A DNA stretch of 64,000 nucleotides from Aspidiotus rigidus. Taxonomy: Eukaryota > Arthropoda > Insecta > Hemiptera > Diaspididae. Location: positions 10,143,501 to 10,207,500 of the forward strand of contig JAVHKY010000023.1 of NCBI GenBank assembly GCA_035079385.1, written 5' to 3'. Under the pieces are notes generated by a model. The model searched no databases, had not been told where the DNA came from, and worked only from the letters and a program-made list of their open reading frames with translations. The translations under genes were made by a program, and so were the position numbers. This document shows, piece after piece, positions 49,071 through 61,959 of the stretch; position 1 is the first letter of the stretch, and each line of letters starts with the position of its first letter.

Positions 49071-49653
49071 CAGAGACCGGATTCCTTGGCATTTGGCACT
49101 TTTTCTCCTGAAGGGCGAAATGAATGAGATTCAAAATAAAGTTTGAATCATGATAAATAGGACGCAGAAAAAAATTATATTTTGCCAAAAAGTGCCGAAA
49201 CTAGAATAAGTGCCAAAATTGATGAGAATGCCGAAAAATGCCGAAATTACTAAAAATCTTAGTTTGCAATAGATCTGAGGAATTTCATGCCAAATTGTGA
49301 ATATTTTGTTGAAAATTACCAAATTTTGCCTGAAATCAGGTGGATTTGGTTTAAAAAATAATACTGAATTTTGAGCCAATTTTTTCAAAAAATTCTGAAG
49401 CTAAGTAATTTTGATTGGCAGAAATCAACAAAATTTGCTCTCAAGTGAGGCAGTTTAATTGAAAATTGATTAATTCTGGTGAAAAGTAAGGTAATTTTGG
49501 TTGGAAATTGAATAATATTTTCATCGAAAGTGAGTAAATGTACTAAAAACGTGTATTTCCCCCCCTCTTTTTTTAAAAATGCCGAATATTGCCGAATTTT
49601 TGAATTAAAGTGCCAAAATTCACAGGTTTTCTCGCCAAAAAATCCGGTCTCTG
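49071..49653. mobile_element. hAT-like MITE (CAGAGACCGGATT ends), copy 2, perfect TSD
   Basis: Exact 13-bp inverted ends CAGAGACCGGATT (49071-49083) and its complement (49641-49653). Flanked on both sides by attattag (49063-49070 and 49654-49661), a perfect 8-bp hAT-type target duplication. Interior matches 7956-8593. Being intact at both ends, it defines the family. No transposase. Confidence 0.88.
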
Positions 49654-49661
49654 ATTATTAG

Positions 49662-50082
49662 TAAGTTGTCTATAAATTGTGTTATTCACATAGTTCTCTT
49701 TTGTTGTATCAGAGATTTGCGTGTTGATAAAAAAAATCGATTGTTATTTTTCTCTCATGGATAACTTTCAGCATTCTATTGTACGTCATCAGGAAATATA
49801 AGAAGCACAAGGGAAGGGAACCGTGTTCCATGCCAACACTTTCTCGGGAAAAGATGATTCGGGGAGGGATAAAAAGAAAGCTTTGGTTTGCCGAAGCTCC
49901 CATTAGAATATCACCTATAAAAATAACAAGATGAATTTAATTAAAATTAAAATTATATTTCTGTTTAATATATTGTTTTACTAATGGAAATAATTATAAT
50001 AAAGAGCGCTCGTCGTTCTTTGTAATGATTAAACGTCGTAGTTATAAAGACTCTCTATTCCTTATGATTGTGCATAATAAAT
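49662..50082. other. Intergenic, nothing recognised
   Basis: The - strand frame 49709-49903 has no motif. Confidence 0.35.
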
Positions 50083-50256
50083 CAGGGGCGGATTTACGGG
50101 GGGGGGGAACAGGGGGAACGTCCCCCCTCAAAAAACCCTCCAAAAAAGACTGAAATTGTTCAATTTGACTATATTTTCTGAGCGAAGCGAGGAAAAAATT
50201 TTTGAACAATAGAAGTTCCCCCCCCCCCAAAAAAAAAAAAATGAATGTACCCGTAA
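50083..50256. mobile_element. MITE (CAGGGGCGG ends), copy 2, right end lost
   Basis: Starts caggggcggatttacggggg and shares the interior with 44714-44903. After gtacccgtaaa the expected tccgcccctg is replaced by unrelated gctgtttttcagg, so the right terminus is truncated. Confidence 0.65.
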
Positions 50257-51789
50257 AGCTGTTTTTCAGGAGGTAGGGAGGCTTGCGGATTCTCCGCTGC
50301 CATTGCAAAGTTTGAAATGTCCTCTAAATTTTTTCCTTCTGTTTTCCTGTAACAATAATAATCAAATTTGTCAGCTGACCAAATTTTGCGCAAAATTTAT
50401 CATCTTCTAGTGACTTTGTTTTAAACCGTCAATAATGATCCAATTTATCAATCATTCAAATTTTTCGCCAGCTTTGGCGTTTCGTAGTAGAAATTCGCTA
50501 ATTCTAGCATCTGTTTGAGGGGGAGAGGGGAGCTTCCAGTCTCGCGATTGCGATGAGCCTGGCATCTTACCGAATAAGACGACGAGTATTACACACAATT
50601 ACGATTGAAATATTATTATTTTATTTATAGAGGTTTTCATCAACCACATTTAACTTTCGGATATCGTCTATGATGGTTTTAGTATGTGCATAGTTAGTAT
50701 CCTTAAAGGCAGCATACATGGACCGTGTGGTCGTAATATTCGAAGTTTACGAAAACTCTATATTGTTGAAATTTTATTAAATGATGAGTGCGCATTTGGC
50801 TTTTCTCGGCCGCCGCATTTCTATTTTTAGCCGAATGGCATTGTTCTTACCTGAGGCGAGTTGGCACTGGCAGCAACTTCAACGGAATGCACATCCTCAC
50901 GAAGTGATGCTTTCATATGCGATGTTCCGGGACAGTTGCTATTCTAGTATGCGATCTGACTTGATACACATAAGTCTACCCGGGGATATACCAGAAGTCA
51001 GCCGAGAAGTTTTGCAGATCAAAGGAAGAGATTTATAATTTGAAGTTCAGAAGTGAGTCGTTTATAGGTACTTCTTATCTCTAGAAACACGAGAAAGAGA
51101 TCCTCTTTCAACTGCCAAACTTTCGAACAGTATGCTTCAAGACTTGCCATGCGATTGCAAAATGTTTCTCATCTTCTCATCTTCTCAAGGAGTCTGATTA
51201 TGACATCTAGCCACGACTCTCTGTCTCTTGAGTATGCGCGCCAGTGAAGAGGTCAGTATAATTTGCCTAGCGATTGTTTCATGGTTGTAGCCTTTGTTCT
51301 AGAAACACCTTTCGTGGCAAACAATTTGTCGACGTAAATGTGCGAACTGGTGTCGCAACGCACTAGTTTAGGAAAAACTTGAAGGGGCTACAAGTGCATG
51401 ATTAATTTGCTGTCGAGACATGGGGAGTGGATGAATTTTGGAGCACTAGTGACTCCTCAATATGCGTGTATGATATGTTGCAATGCATTGCTGCCCTACG
51501 ACAGAATTATCTTAGGTCCGATGTAATTTATAAGGCAGTTTTGTTCTACGGTAACGACATGCAATTTTTTTTTTTCGGTGGAACTTTTGAAAATTTTGTG
51601 CACTGTACTTCTCGTTACCATTACTTATTATTGGGGAATATTAAACTACACCGTAGAACAGATACTTTCAACAGTAGCAGGTGAACAGTTGAATTGCGTA
51701 AATGAACAGTAATTTTTTCGTAAACAAATGGTCACTGAGACTCAGTTATTGAAAATTTTATGAAAAACGACGGTCTCCTTAACGAAGTT
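50257..51789. other. Intergenic, no supported gene
   Basis: Open frames at 50781-51038 (85 codons from an ATG) and 51427-51684 have no motifs. Not assigned. Confidence 0.35.
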
Positions 51790-52080
51790 AAACGAGGAAC
51801 GCAGGGAACCTGTTTTATGAGTCAAATGGGATTTAGTATTGAAAATTCAAGGAAGCCTAGACCTACTGTAAGTCTAGTATAATATAGTTTGAGAGTCTGA
51901 ATTTTTCTCGAATCTCCAGCTATATATGACAGCTCGAGAGTTGAAATTTTTCCAAGTCCCTTTCATATCTTATATAGCTTGAGAGTCGAAATTTTTACAA
52001 GTTTTTTGCTGGACGGCGCACGGCAAATTTCTCAAAAAGCCCCCCATAAAACAGGTTCCCTGTTAACAATGAACAGTAAC
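51790..52080. repeat. Copy of the ATATAGCTC dispersed repeat
   Basis: Contains 'ggaacctgttttatgagtca', 'atagtttgagagtctgaatt', 'tccagctatatatgacagct' and 'cttatatagcttgagagtcg', and ends at 'aaacaggttccctg'. The start and end phrases are inverse to each other, suggesting the repeat's natural ends. Confidence 0.6.
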
Positions 52081-53425
52081 TTACATAAAAGGTACCCAAA
52101 TAAAAAAACACGGACACGAGTTCGAGCTTCGAGTTTTACCGACCGACCGGACGGCGGACGTTTCTTCCGACCCTCCCCCCCCCCGATAATGCAGGTTCCC
52201 TGTTACAATGTGTGTTTACTATTCACTATCGTTCTGTCCAAAGCCTTCATCCCCTCTTTGAACTGTGAAAATCTGGAATGGATGTGATCATGAGTAATCG
52301 AAGGCAGCAGAGGCTTCGATTCGCTTCAAAAACATGAACACATTTTCGAACATGACTGTAGCCGTCCCAGGGAGAGAAGGGTACCTGGATCAAGGAATTG
52401 GAAAAACTAGGACTTGTCAACATTTTTGAAAATAATCCTACGTATTTGAGGGGAGAGAGTCCAATTCAAAAATTTTGACTCACGAACATGCTATAATAAT
52501 AATACTCTCTTTTTTCGTCCTAAATTTCTTTTACAATGAGGAAATTGTCAAAGTTACTGTGTAATTATTTTAGTACCTACTGTTTAGTCCATTGTAGTAC
52601 TGTTCATTTTATTCTTAAACTGTGGGTAATTTTACTTTACTGTCATTTCTTTGAAAAACTGCTGAATTTATAAAATACTGCTGCAACTATCTTTTTCACT
52701 GTTTGTAAACTCTACTCTACTGTGCTTAAAAATGGGTACCCTTATTATTTCGTTAGATTGAATAATTTTTTTCTCCTGCTGCCGTATTTTTCGTTGAAAC
52801 GTATTTTTCTTTATGTGTAGTTTAATATTTACTCTTTTTAATACATGATTACTCACCCCAGCACCCTACAATCTTGTACATGTCCACAGCATCGTAGTGT
52901 TTTTGGTCCTAGACACGAAGTCAAAGTTTTTGATGGTTTTCACTCTCACGCTTAAAACATCGAAAAGAAATGTACACATACACATTTGCATAAAATAAGA
53001 GTAACCAAATCGAAGAACAAAAATTTTTTATTTTGCAATTGTTTTTACAATGAAGAACTGAGATTTTTTTTCCGTATGCAATATATCAACTGTAACATCG
53101 AGCTCGTGACCCAATGGAGAGTCATAAAGCTGTTTAAAAAAATATGATAGAAAAACAAGGTATTATTACTGATTCTGGTGACAGAAATTGGAATTTGACG
53201 AGGGCCGTTGGCTATCATATACATCTTCCATTGTGGCATATTTCTTTACCTGGACAGTCCGCCGGACGTGTGCATTTAGCCTCCTGCAAATGTAAGGAGG
53301 AAATCAATACAAAAACTAAATCCTTACTCCAGATGATTTGACTGTTTTGGCATAATGGCGGCGGAGGGGTGAAAGAGTGAAATTTCTGGCCATTTTAGAA
53401 TATTTATATGAATCACTTTTTTGGA
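52081..53425. other. Intergenic, low-complexity in part
   Basis: 52560-52720 carries the reverse complement of the CAGTRAAA-type repeat seen at 4440-4620. The rest shows nothing recognisable. Confidence 0.4.
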
Positions 53426-53620
53426 TTAATGAAAAAATTTCAGGTTTCCTTTTGTTTTGTTTTTTCTCGATCTTCTAAAACTATTGGATGAATTTTTTTC
53501 AAACTTGGGCGCAGCTGAATAAGTGATCGAATGATGGTTCTTGAGAAATCCTCAACAAAAGGAAAATTCAATTCACACGAAGAAGACTTCAAACAATTTT
53601 TTGTTTTAACCGTACCAATA
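53426..53620. repeat. Dispersed repeat related to 37950-38760
   Basis: 'aaaaaatttcaggtttcctt' followed by 'tctaaaactattggatgaat' and 'tcaaacttgg'. Serves as the uninterrupted comparison for the repeat split by the Tc1-type MITE. Confidence 0.5.
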
Positions 53621-53759
53621 AGCTTGAAGGTTTGAAGAAATTCGAGCAATTTTCGGGTAGAATAATTTTATTTTTGTTTCGATCTCTTTCGTTATATATT
53701 TGCTATGAAGAAAAACACAAATGACTTGATAGGCGCCTTTGAATAAGTTTTGAGATTTA

Positions 53760-54309
53760 ATAACTCAAGAAAATGACCATCAAGTTCAAGAATATTTTCA
53801 AACTCCGAATTTCTGGGTCCCCTTCCTTCTGTATAATAATATTATAGCTCGAAAGTCTCCCTAATTCAATTAAATTAATTAGTTTTTGAAAGTTACGGGC
53901 ATACAATATTTAAATAGATTACACTCGTAGAGTACAAAAATTACAGGAACCGCTATTTCACACAGTTACAACCGCTGAGCACTTTCGGTTGAAAAACCAT
54001 CATCAAAGCGAGGACGAATCATGAGATATTAAGTGGACTTGAAAAAATTTCGACTTTCGAGCCGTGATACATAATTAGGAAGGGGATTTAAGAATATTAT
54101 TTCGACTTTTCAGCCATAATATATGAAAAGAAGGGGACTTGGAAAAATTTAGATATGAAAGATTTTGGACTTGGAAAAATTGTGAGTTTCAAGCCACAAT
54201 ATATGATAGGAGGGGAACTTGAAAAACTTTTGACTTTCGAACCACAGTATAAGACAGGAGAAGGACTTGAAAAATTTCGAATTTTGAGACGGAATATCTG
54301 ACAGCGGAC
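53760..54309. repeat. Degenerate copies of the ATATGATAGGAGGGG dispersed repeat
   Basis: Repeated 'ggacttgaaaaattt', 'cgactttcgagcc' and 'atatatgataggaggggaac' at spacings of about 65 bp, strongly diverged from each other. Confidence 0.6.
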
Positions 54310-54362
54310 AGACTTTGAATCAAACTAAACGAATCCGTTCCTTTAAGTTACGGCTATCCATA

Positions 54363-54479
54363 CTAAACAAGAAAGAGGAATACTCCGACGTGGAGTAAAA
54401 AAATGCAAACCGCAGAAAAAAAAATTCTGCGGTTTGCATTTTTTTACTCCACGTCGGAGTATTCCTCTTTCTTGTTTAG
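54363..54479. repeat. Perfect 55-bp inverted repeat with 7-nt A loop
   Basis: Arms 54363-54417 and 54425-54479 are exact reverse complements, starting ctaaacaagaaagaggaata, separated by seven A. The 12-bp word agactttgaatc sits at 54310-54321 and again at 54478-54489, just outside and overlapping the right arm edge. Such perfection in otherwise decayed repeat DNA implies a very recent event, or an assembly or sequencing foldback. Confidence 0.9.
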
Positions 54480-54489
54480 ACTTTGAATC

Positions 54490-56052
54490 CTCAATACCAA
54501 AAACCAATTCGACCTATGAAACAGGTTCCCCGCGATCCTCGTTTACCTTCCTTCAGGAAACCGTAGTTTTTCTAAGTCCACCAAGGGGGAGGGCCTGGCA
54601 AAGACACTAAAAATGTCAAAAATTGGTTTCGGTATGAGAGATCAACACGACTCAGACGAGGAAAAGAATTCAAAAAATCGCGGGACTGCTGCATCAGTCT
54701 TTTTTCGTTTATCGTTTTTTTCTAGCTTTCGATAGGTTGAGTCAAAATTGAAGGGACTTGGCGATTTTTGGAAGAATTGGAAGAGTCCCCCTTGAATACT
54801 TGGGTTGAGCGGATTTCTCACCAAAAATTTTGATTTTACCAAATCACGAATGAATTAAAAAGGCTTGAAATGAATACGTACCGCAAATTCGGTGAAGAAA
54901 CTGTAGATAATAGTGAGAAGAAACAGAATGTAAAAAACCAGGCTGCTTAAAGTTATCATTGTGGCGAAAATTGAACGACTACGACTGCACTTATCAAAAA
55001 AATGTCACAGGCAGAATGCCTACTTATGTCGGAAAGTGACTTCTACGAGCTTAACTGACGAAAAAGGGAACTTCCGCTCTCCTTAAATACCGAGAAATGA
55101 GCTTGTTTTGAGATACACAATGTATGATGTACCTACGTGATGAGCGCACCGTATATAAATATTTTTCGATACAAATATTATATCATCAGACACAATACAT
55201 TCTAATGCTGTGCCATATTCGTATTTTAGGGAAAATTTAGTTTTCGTGCAGTGTGGAAAAATGTCTGTGTTTGATTGGAATACCTTTTAGGAAAATAGAA
55301 TTGCTTCGTGTAAAATACTTTTCGCGATACGAGAAACAGTTGTCGAGACAATCATAATTACAAATAATATTTCCTCCAAATATTGTATATGCGTCATCGC
55401 AAAACTTATAAATAAATAACTTTTATGTACTCGACAGAACTCCAGCAGACGTTTATCGCGATTCTCATGCAAACATTTCTGTTGAATTCAAGAAAAAAAA
55501 AATATTGAGATAACTGAGCGAGGCACCTGGTTTAGAAATGAGTAAGTTTGAATGCTCTTGGTGAAGGCACTCAACATTCCGAAAATTTGAGATTCTCATC
55601 AAAAGATAATGGAAATATGACCATTTTCTATAGAAATTAGAAAAGAAAATTGAAAATTCTACTAACTATCTGAAATTTTAAGCCATTGGAAAAATAAACA
55701 AAATAAGTAGATAAATAAATAGGAATATTTAGCAAACAAAATTCTTAATTTTGAAGAGGTGAACTTGGAGAAAACTAGAGGCGCACTGATTGATTACCAA
55801 TGAAGATTTATAAAACTTCTCTCTCGTTACAGTCTCCCATCTTCCACATTCTTATTCAGAATAGAAATATAACTCAAAAAAAAATTAACCTACCAGTATA
55901 TTGCTGTTCCACGTCGAAAAAAAAAAAAAAATTTGTAACTTGGTCATATTGTAGTATTATTAAATTTTCTGGCATAGCCAAATAAATGAAAATCATGTTC
56001 CACGTCTTTTATACTTTATCAGTCATCATGAAATATTTCAGTCTAGGCTTCT
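54490..56052. other. Intergenic, nothing recognised
   Basis: AT-rich. Short frames only. 'aaacaggttccccgcgatcc' at 54521 is the edge of the dispersed repeat family. Confidence 0.35.
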
Positions 56053-56605
56053 ACTAGGTCAAGTGTTCGTGAGATATTATTCGTTTACCCCTTTACCTAT
56101 CTTAGAGTCGTAAAAGTCTTGTATGAGAAATATTTTTAGGTAATTGTGGGTATTCTATATTTTGAGGTATCAACTTTCGGTGGGGCGAACGAGCGATCTC
56201 GCTGTTGTATTGGAATGGTATGAGAAAATTCAAGTCTTTTTTGAGAAATATGAGGTAGCGCGAACTCGCTCCGCTCGTTCGCCCCCTGTCTCGCTGTTCT
56301 ATTGAAATGGTATGAGACAATTCAAGTCTAGGGGACTTGGAAAAATTTCGACTATCCAGCCATATATGATAGGAAGAGGGACTTGAAAAACTTTACCTAT
56401 CTTGGGGTCGTATAAGTCTTCTATGAGAAATATGAGGTAGCGCGAACTCGCTCCGCTCGTTCGCCCCCTGTCTCGCTGTTGTATTGGGATGGTATGTGAC
56501 AATTCAAGTCTAGGGGACTTGGAAAAATTTCGACTATCCAGCCTTTATTTATTTAATTGTTTAATTATTCAATTATTTAACTATTTAATTATTTAATTAT
56601 TTAAT

Positions 56606-56641
<36 letters not shown>

Positions 56642-57208
56642 TTATTAATTCTTGTACTAGGTCAAGTGTTCGTGAGATATTATTCGTTTACCCCTTTACC
56701 TATCTTAGCGTCGTATAAGTCTTGTATGAGAAATATTTTGAGGTAATTGTGGGTGTTCTATATTTTGAGGTATCAACTTTCGGTGGGGCGAACGAGCGAT
56801 CTCGCTGTTGTATTGGAATGGTATGAGAAAATTCAAGTCTTTTTTGAGAAATATGAGGTAGCGCGAACTCGCTCCGCTCGTTCGCCCCCTGTCTCGCTGT
56901 TCTATTGAAATGGTATGAGACAATTCAAGTCTAGGGGACTTGGAAAAATTTCGACTATCCAGCCATATATGATAGGAAGAGGGACTTGAAAAACTTTACC
57001 TATCTTGGGGTCGTATAAGTCTTCTATGAGAAATATGAGGTAGCGCGAACTCGCTCCGCTCGTTCGCCCCCTGTCTCGCTGTTGTATTGGGATGGTATGT
57101 GACAATTCAAGTCTAGGGGACTTGGAAAAATTTCGACTATCCAGCCTTTATTTATTTAATTGTTTAATTATTCAATTATTTAACTATTTAATTATTTAAT
57201 TATTTAAT

Positions 57209-57244
<36 letters not shown>

Positions 57245-57600
57245 TTATTAATTCTTGTACTAGGTCAAGTGTTCGTGAGATATTATTCGTTTACCCCTTT
57301 ACCTATCTTAGCGTCGTATAAGTCTTGTATGAGAAATATTTTGAGGTAATTGTGGGTGTTCTATATTTTGAGGTATCAACTTTCGGTGGGGCGAACGAGC
57401 GATCTCGCTGTTGTATTGGAATGGTATGAGAAAATTCAAGTCTTTTTTGAGAAATATGAGGTAGCGCGAACTCGCTCTGCTCGTTCGCCCCCTGTCTCGC
57501 TGTTGTATTGGAATGGTATGAGACAATTCAAGTCTAGGGGACTTGGAAAAATTTCGACTATCCAGCCATATATGATAGGAAGAGGGACTTAGAAAATTTT
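56053..57600. repeat. 603-bp tandem repeat, two full copies and a partial third
   Basis: Units begin with actaggtcaagtgttcgtga at 56053, 56656 and 57259, exactly 603 bp apart; the third stops after about 340 bp. Copies 2 and 3 differ by only a few bases. Each unit has inner repeats of 'gaggtagcgcgaactcgctc' and 'ttcaagtctaggggacttgg' and ends in an ATTT tract. Frames at 56102-57592 are translated repeat. Confidence 0.92.
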
Positions 57601-57792
57601 CTAATTATCAATTATATTAATTATTTAATTATTCATTTAATTATTTAATTATTTAATTATTTAATTATTTAATTATTCAATTATTTATTTATTTATTTGA
57701 TTATTTAATTATATCAATTATTTATTTATTTATTTATTTAATTATTTAATTTTTTTTATTTAATTATTTAATTATATTAATTATTTAAATAT

Positions 57793-57851
<59 letters not shown>

Positions 57852-58010
57852 TTATTAATTATTATTATTACGCGGGGTGTACTCGCGAATTTCTGAATCA
57901 CCCATGGGGTGGAGATTTTCTAATTATTAATTATATCAATTATTTATTTATTTAATTATTTAATTATTTAATTTTTAATTAATTAATTATTTATTATTAT
58001 TACGCGGGTG
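57600..58010. repeat. ATTT/ATTA simple repeat with two 'ctcgcgaatttctgaatcac' blocks
   Basis: Long (TTTA)n and (TTAA/T)n microsatellite, interrupted at 57870 and 58000 by 'gtactcgcgaatttctgaat' blocks, followed by a G run of about 18 at 58055-58072. Confidence 0.85.
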
Positions 58011-58079
58011 TACTCGCGAATTTCTGAATCACCCACGGGGTAGAGATTTCTCTTGACGGGGGGGGGGGGGGGGTTGTAC

Positions 58080-61000
58080 TCGCGAGTTTCAAAATCGGGG
58101 TCTGGCGCGAGAGAAAAGACATGGAACATGTCAAAAAAATGCTGGAGCCAACATATCTCCCTCAGAGACACGTAGTGTAGCAATTCATATTATGCTTGCT
58201 TCTTTTACAAAGAAATACAAAGTAAAGGTATATCAATCTCGATTATATCGATAAATCGATCTTGATCAAATCGATGACTTGATCTCAATTGTATCGGAAT
58301 ATCGGTGCTACAGTAAGTTTAACCTTGATTGTAGGCGCAATATGAGATGTGGTCACTTTTTGCGAATTAGAACTTGTGTATGTGTGAGAGTGAGACGGTA
58401 CTCGATAACGACTACGTGGAGTCGGTTTGCTCGCGCTAACATATTATCTACCCTCCCCTCTTTTTTTTTTCCTATTCAATTTTTATACTCGTGCATCTTA
58501 TATTTTCTACGTAATCCTGCATATCCGTTACCTACCCTTCTTTTCCTCGTTATCTAAGCGCCAGCCGATCGAAACGTACCGTGCTATTGAGAATTTGAAA
58601 TGAGCGAGGCGTGCCTCAGCCCGACTCCAACATGGAGAATTCAGTCGTTATCGAGATATTGTATCACATAGACGTACCGGTTCGGCCCTCGAGATAAGGT
58701 TTTCGACTACAATACGAAAACTTGATGAAAACTTGCTCGGCAAATTCTTACTATCGAAAATTTATACTTTCATCTCGAGAATTTTGATTTTTTATTGGGA
58801 TTAGTTTGACCAGACTGCCGATGTCTAATACCTCTTACGCCCATTAACCGATTGAAAAGTGTAAATTTAATGACGCGAGTTGGAGGTATTCGGAACGATC
58901 TCATTTTGGGCAAATGAATTTCAGAATCAAGTCTCACACGTGCATCGAAAACTTGTCGATTTCGAGTCACGGAAAATTCAACCTTTCATGGAAAAAGGGC
59001 GCTCCGTAAAGAGAAGAAAAAGGACCCTGATCATGTTGCAAGATACTAAGGGTGGTGGTATCTTTCCTAGACACGTCTCCAAGTTTAGGTCATATTCGGG
59101 GCTTTCGAATCAGGTTTGAGCCGAATATGGTGGTCAAAGCCATAGAATTTTATTCGATAACCTCAAAGATCCGTTCAACATCGTGCGCCATCTCCATCTG
59201 AAGTTCATCTGTTCAACTCTCCGAACATAAATTCAAGTAATGATTGTATTCATAGCCGTGTCATGGAAAATATCAATACGAGTAAGTGATTATAGCATCT
59301 CTTATTTGAATGAACGTGGGTCGTACTAAGTGTGGATTGATTTTACTTATTGCTTAGGAACATGGATTTTAATGGAGGAGGGGTGCGCGTGGTGGGGTTA
59401 CTGTGAACTCTGGCTCCTATATTTTTATGTGTACTTCTTCCGGATGTCGATTTACGTCAATTCGATCTAGATTCCGACAACTTGAATGAGAAAAGCTATT
59501 TGTTGCCGAGTTACGTAGGGAATTCTTTTCAGTCTACAATATTTTACGTCCAGCACCATTTAATAGTTTTAGTTTGTCTCTCGCTAGGTTTTTTCTTTTT
59601 ATTCACATCCCATTATTCTCTTTTATTTTCTGTCCTTGATTACATTTATAACTTGAATCGTTATCTTACATCGGTGCTGTCCCAGTCTCAACCTCCGCCC
59701 CAAGAGCTCAGTCTCTCTCCTGTGTAAATGCGTCAATACAGATCGGTGATCTGCTCAAAACGTTACCCACGTCATCGTCACTGAAACGGAGTCTTCTCAT
59801 GGTACCCTCTGAGCTAGTCTCAAGTCCAAGTCGGACGATTTGGCAGAGAGATTCGCCCTTTGCGCTGATGGTGGACTTTGTAACAGTATGTGTTTTGTTT
59901 TGCAGCGGACAAGTCTTCCATCTTAGAGACTTCTTCCTGAAGCGCACGAATTGTGAACGTATTAGGGGAAATATCGTAGAAGGTTATAATGGGGACAGTG
60001 CCATTGTATCACTCTGGCGCGTTTGGTTACGTCACACATAATATGAAACCTACTATAGCTTTCGGGGGCTCTCTTGCTTCGCTCGTTCGTTCCCTTTCTT
60101 GGTCTAGTATACTGTATAGAGCCTATACAATAAAGATTAAACCTACTATAGCAACCTGGTAGGACTACGCCAACATTTTTCCACTTCGTGCGAGTAGTGG
60201 ACGCCATTGTGTTCACCTAGAAGTTCACTTTCTCTTCTTATTCTGAAGTTCAGCTACACCACTGTAGCAATTGTGTGTTTTGAAATACTGAAATCATACC
60301 GCGCGCCATCTGTGGCCCGCGAGCCACGGGCTGAAGACTACCGATGTAGACTATGACGCATTTTGTATGCCAGTTTACAGCTTGAATACTTTGCACGGAT
60401 ATGCCAAAGTTTTTCTTCGTTTTAACCAAACAACTACAACTGCCTATATTTGACTCAGTGTACCGACAGCTTGTCCTATACTTTTAAACCTTCCGAGTAT
60501 GCATCCCTCTTGAACTATCTAATAATTTGTCTATCATAATTAGTATGTGATATGGAACTCTGCCGATGTCCGCGATATTTTCGTGAGCAGATTTCGAAAT
60601 AAATGAAAGTGACATCTATTCTTCTTCTTTCGCCGGCAATTCTGCCCTCCATGATGACGCGTAGTTCGTATTTCTCGCCCCCCCCTGATATGGCCCGGAA
60701 ACGCCAACTTTTGTACTCGATATAGTAGATAATACAAATGGAGAAAGGAAAAGCCTTTAGAATTAGGGTCTTGGATGAGAATCAGATAGTATTAGGTATT
60801 TGCGAAGAGGAGAGAATCGGCTGAGAAGAGAGAGGCTGGTTTAGCAGTAAGCTCGGCGATAAACATGGAAGCGGAGTTCTTCCACGAAAGAAAGGCATGT
60901 TACCATAAAAAGGAGACCCACTTCCGTTCCTGGGTTTCGATTTAGAGTTGTCCGTGTAGCAGAAAAGGTGGGAAGGAAATTCTGAAAAAAATTATCTTGT

Positions 61001-61329
61001 TGACGTCTTGTTCAGCAAGTTCGAGACGTATGTCAGGGATAAGGGTTCACCAAGAGGGAGTGAATGAAAAAGTAAAAAAGAAAAACCTAAGATTGAGATG
61101 AGTATAAAAATTGTTCTGCGGGAATGAACAATTTTGGCTTCAAAACTCGTGCGCATCATCAGCATTGTCAAACGATCATTAATTGAACATCATTGTGACT
61201 CTCAACGGGCTTTATAATATCAAGATTTAATTAGGCATTCTTTAAGTAAGAAAGTTATCGAAGAGACAGAATTGAATTGATCCATACCTCAAATTTACGG
61301 TTCATTATGTACAGGAAGAAAACTTTCAA
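58080..61329. other. Mostly unique intergenic DNA, no supported gene
   Basis: 58200-58320 has 'atcgat' palindromic runs. Frames at 58279-58557, 58880-59119, 59482-59727 and 59708-60041 on either strand have no recognised motif. 59708-59947 on the - strand is moderately protein-like (Arg/Ser-rich) but unassigned. Confidence 0.35.
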
Positions 61330-61800
61330 AATAAAATTTTTAGCGGGAACCTGCTACCCCTTTTGTTGGGGGTACTTCTAGGAAATTTTCGTCCGCAAAC
61401 GCGAGCGAGGTTGATGACGTCATGGGGCTATATATGATAGGAGGGGGACTTGGAAAAATTTCGACCATCTAGCCATATATGATAGGAAGGGGACTTAGAA
61501 AAAATCCTACCTCCGAGCTATATATGATAGGAGGGAGACTTAGAAAAAATTCGACCCTCCAGCCATATATGATAGGAAGGGGACTTAGAAAAAATCCTAC
61601 CTCCGAGCTATATATGATAGGAGGGAGACTTAGAAAAAATTCGACCCTCCAGCCATATATGATAGCAAGGGGACTTAGAAAAATTCCGACCTCCGAGCTA
61701 TATATTATGATAGGAGGGGGACTTGGAAAGACGCCGGCTTCCTTGAAATTGCAGCGCGTTCAAGTTGTCACGTCATGATTTTTAGGACTTGGAAAAACTT
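61330..61800. repeat. 45-bp tandem array with 90-bp higher-order unit
   Basis: 'agccatatatgataggaagg' at 61471, 61561 and 61651 (90 bp apart) alternates with 'agctatatatgataggaggg' at 61516, 61606 and onward (45-bp offset). This is the same family as the dispersed repeats but tandemly arranged. The frame 61479-61778 is repeat translation. Confidence 0.88.
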
Positions 61801-61959
61801 CAGGCTCTAGGGGACTCGAGACAGCGGGTTCCCCGCCGCCATTGCAGTCCTGCAATGGCATCTAATTTTATTAAACCGAATTTCATTTTGAAATTTTCCT
61901 TCCTGTAAAGAGACAGAATGTTACAAAAGAAAAAAATTAATTAATAAAATCTTCCTGAT

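Noticed and set aside
56102..57526. Three near-identical - strand frames beginning MSHTI
   Set aside because: They repeat every 603 bp with the tandem unit and have no protein character.
58055..58072. Long G run as a possible functional quadruplex
   Set aside because: Homopolymer next to microsatellite; length is unreliable in assemblies and nothing else supports a role.
58634..58700. Short + strand frame from ATG (MENSVVIEILYHID...) ending at a TAA
   Set aside because: Only about 20 codons, faint resemblance to a DIX-type start but no supporting downstream exon in the window.
61424..61715. CRISPR-like alternation of repeats
   Set aside because: Units abut each other with no unique spacers, in a eukaryotic intergenic array.
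61479..61778. 99-codon frame starting MIGRGLRKN
   Set aside because: Translation of the 45/90-bp array; periodic at 15 residues.
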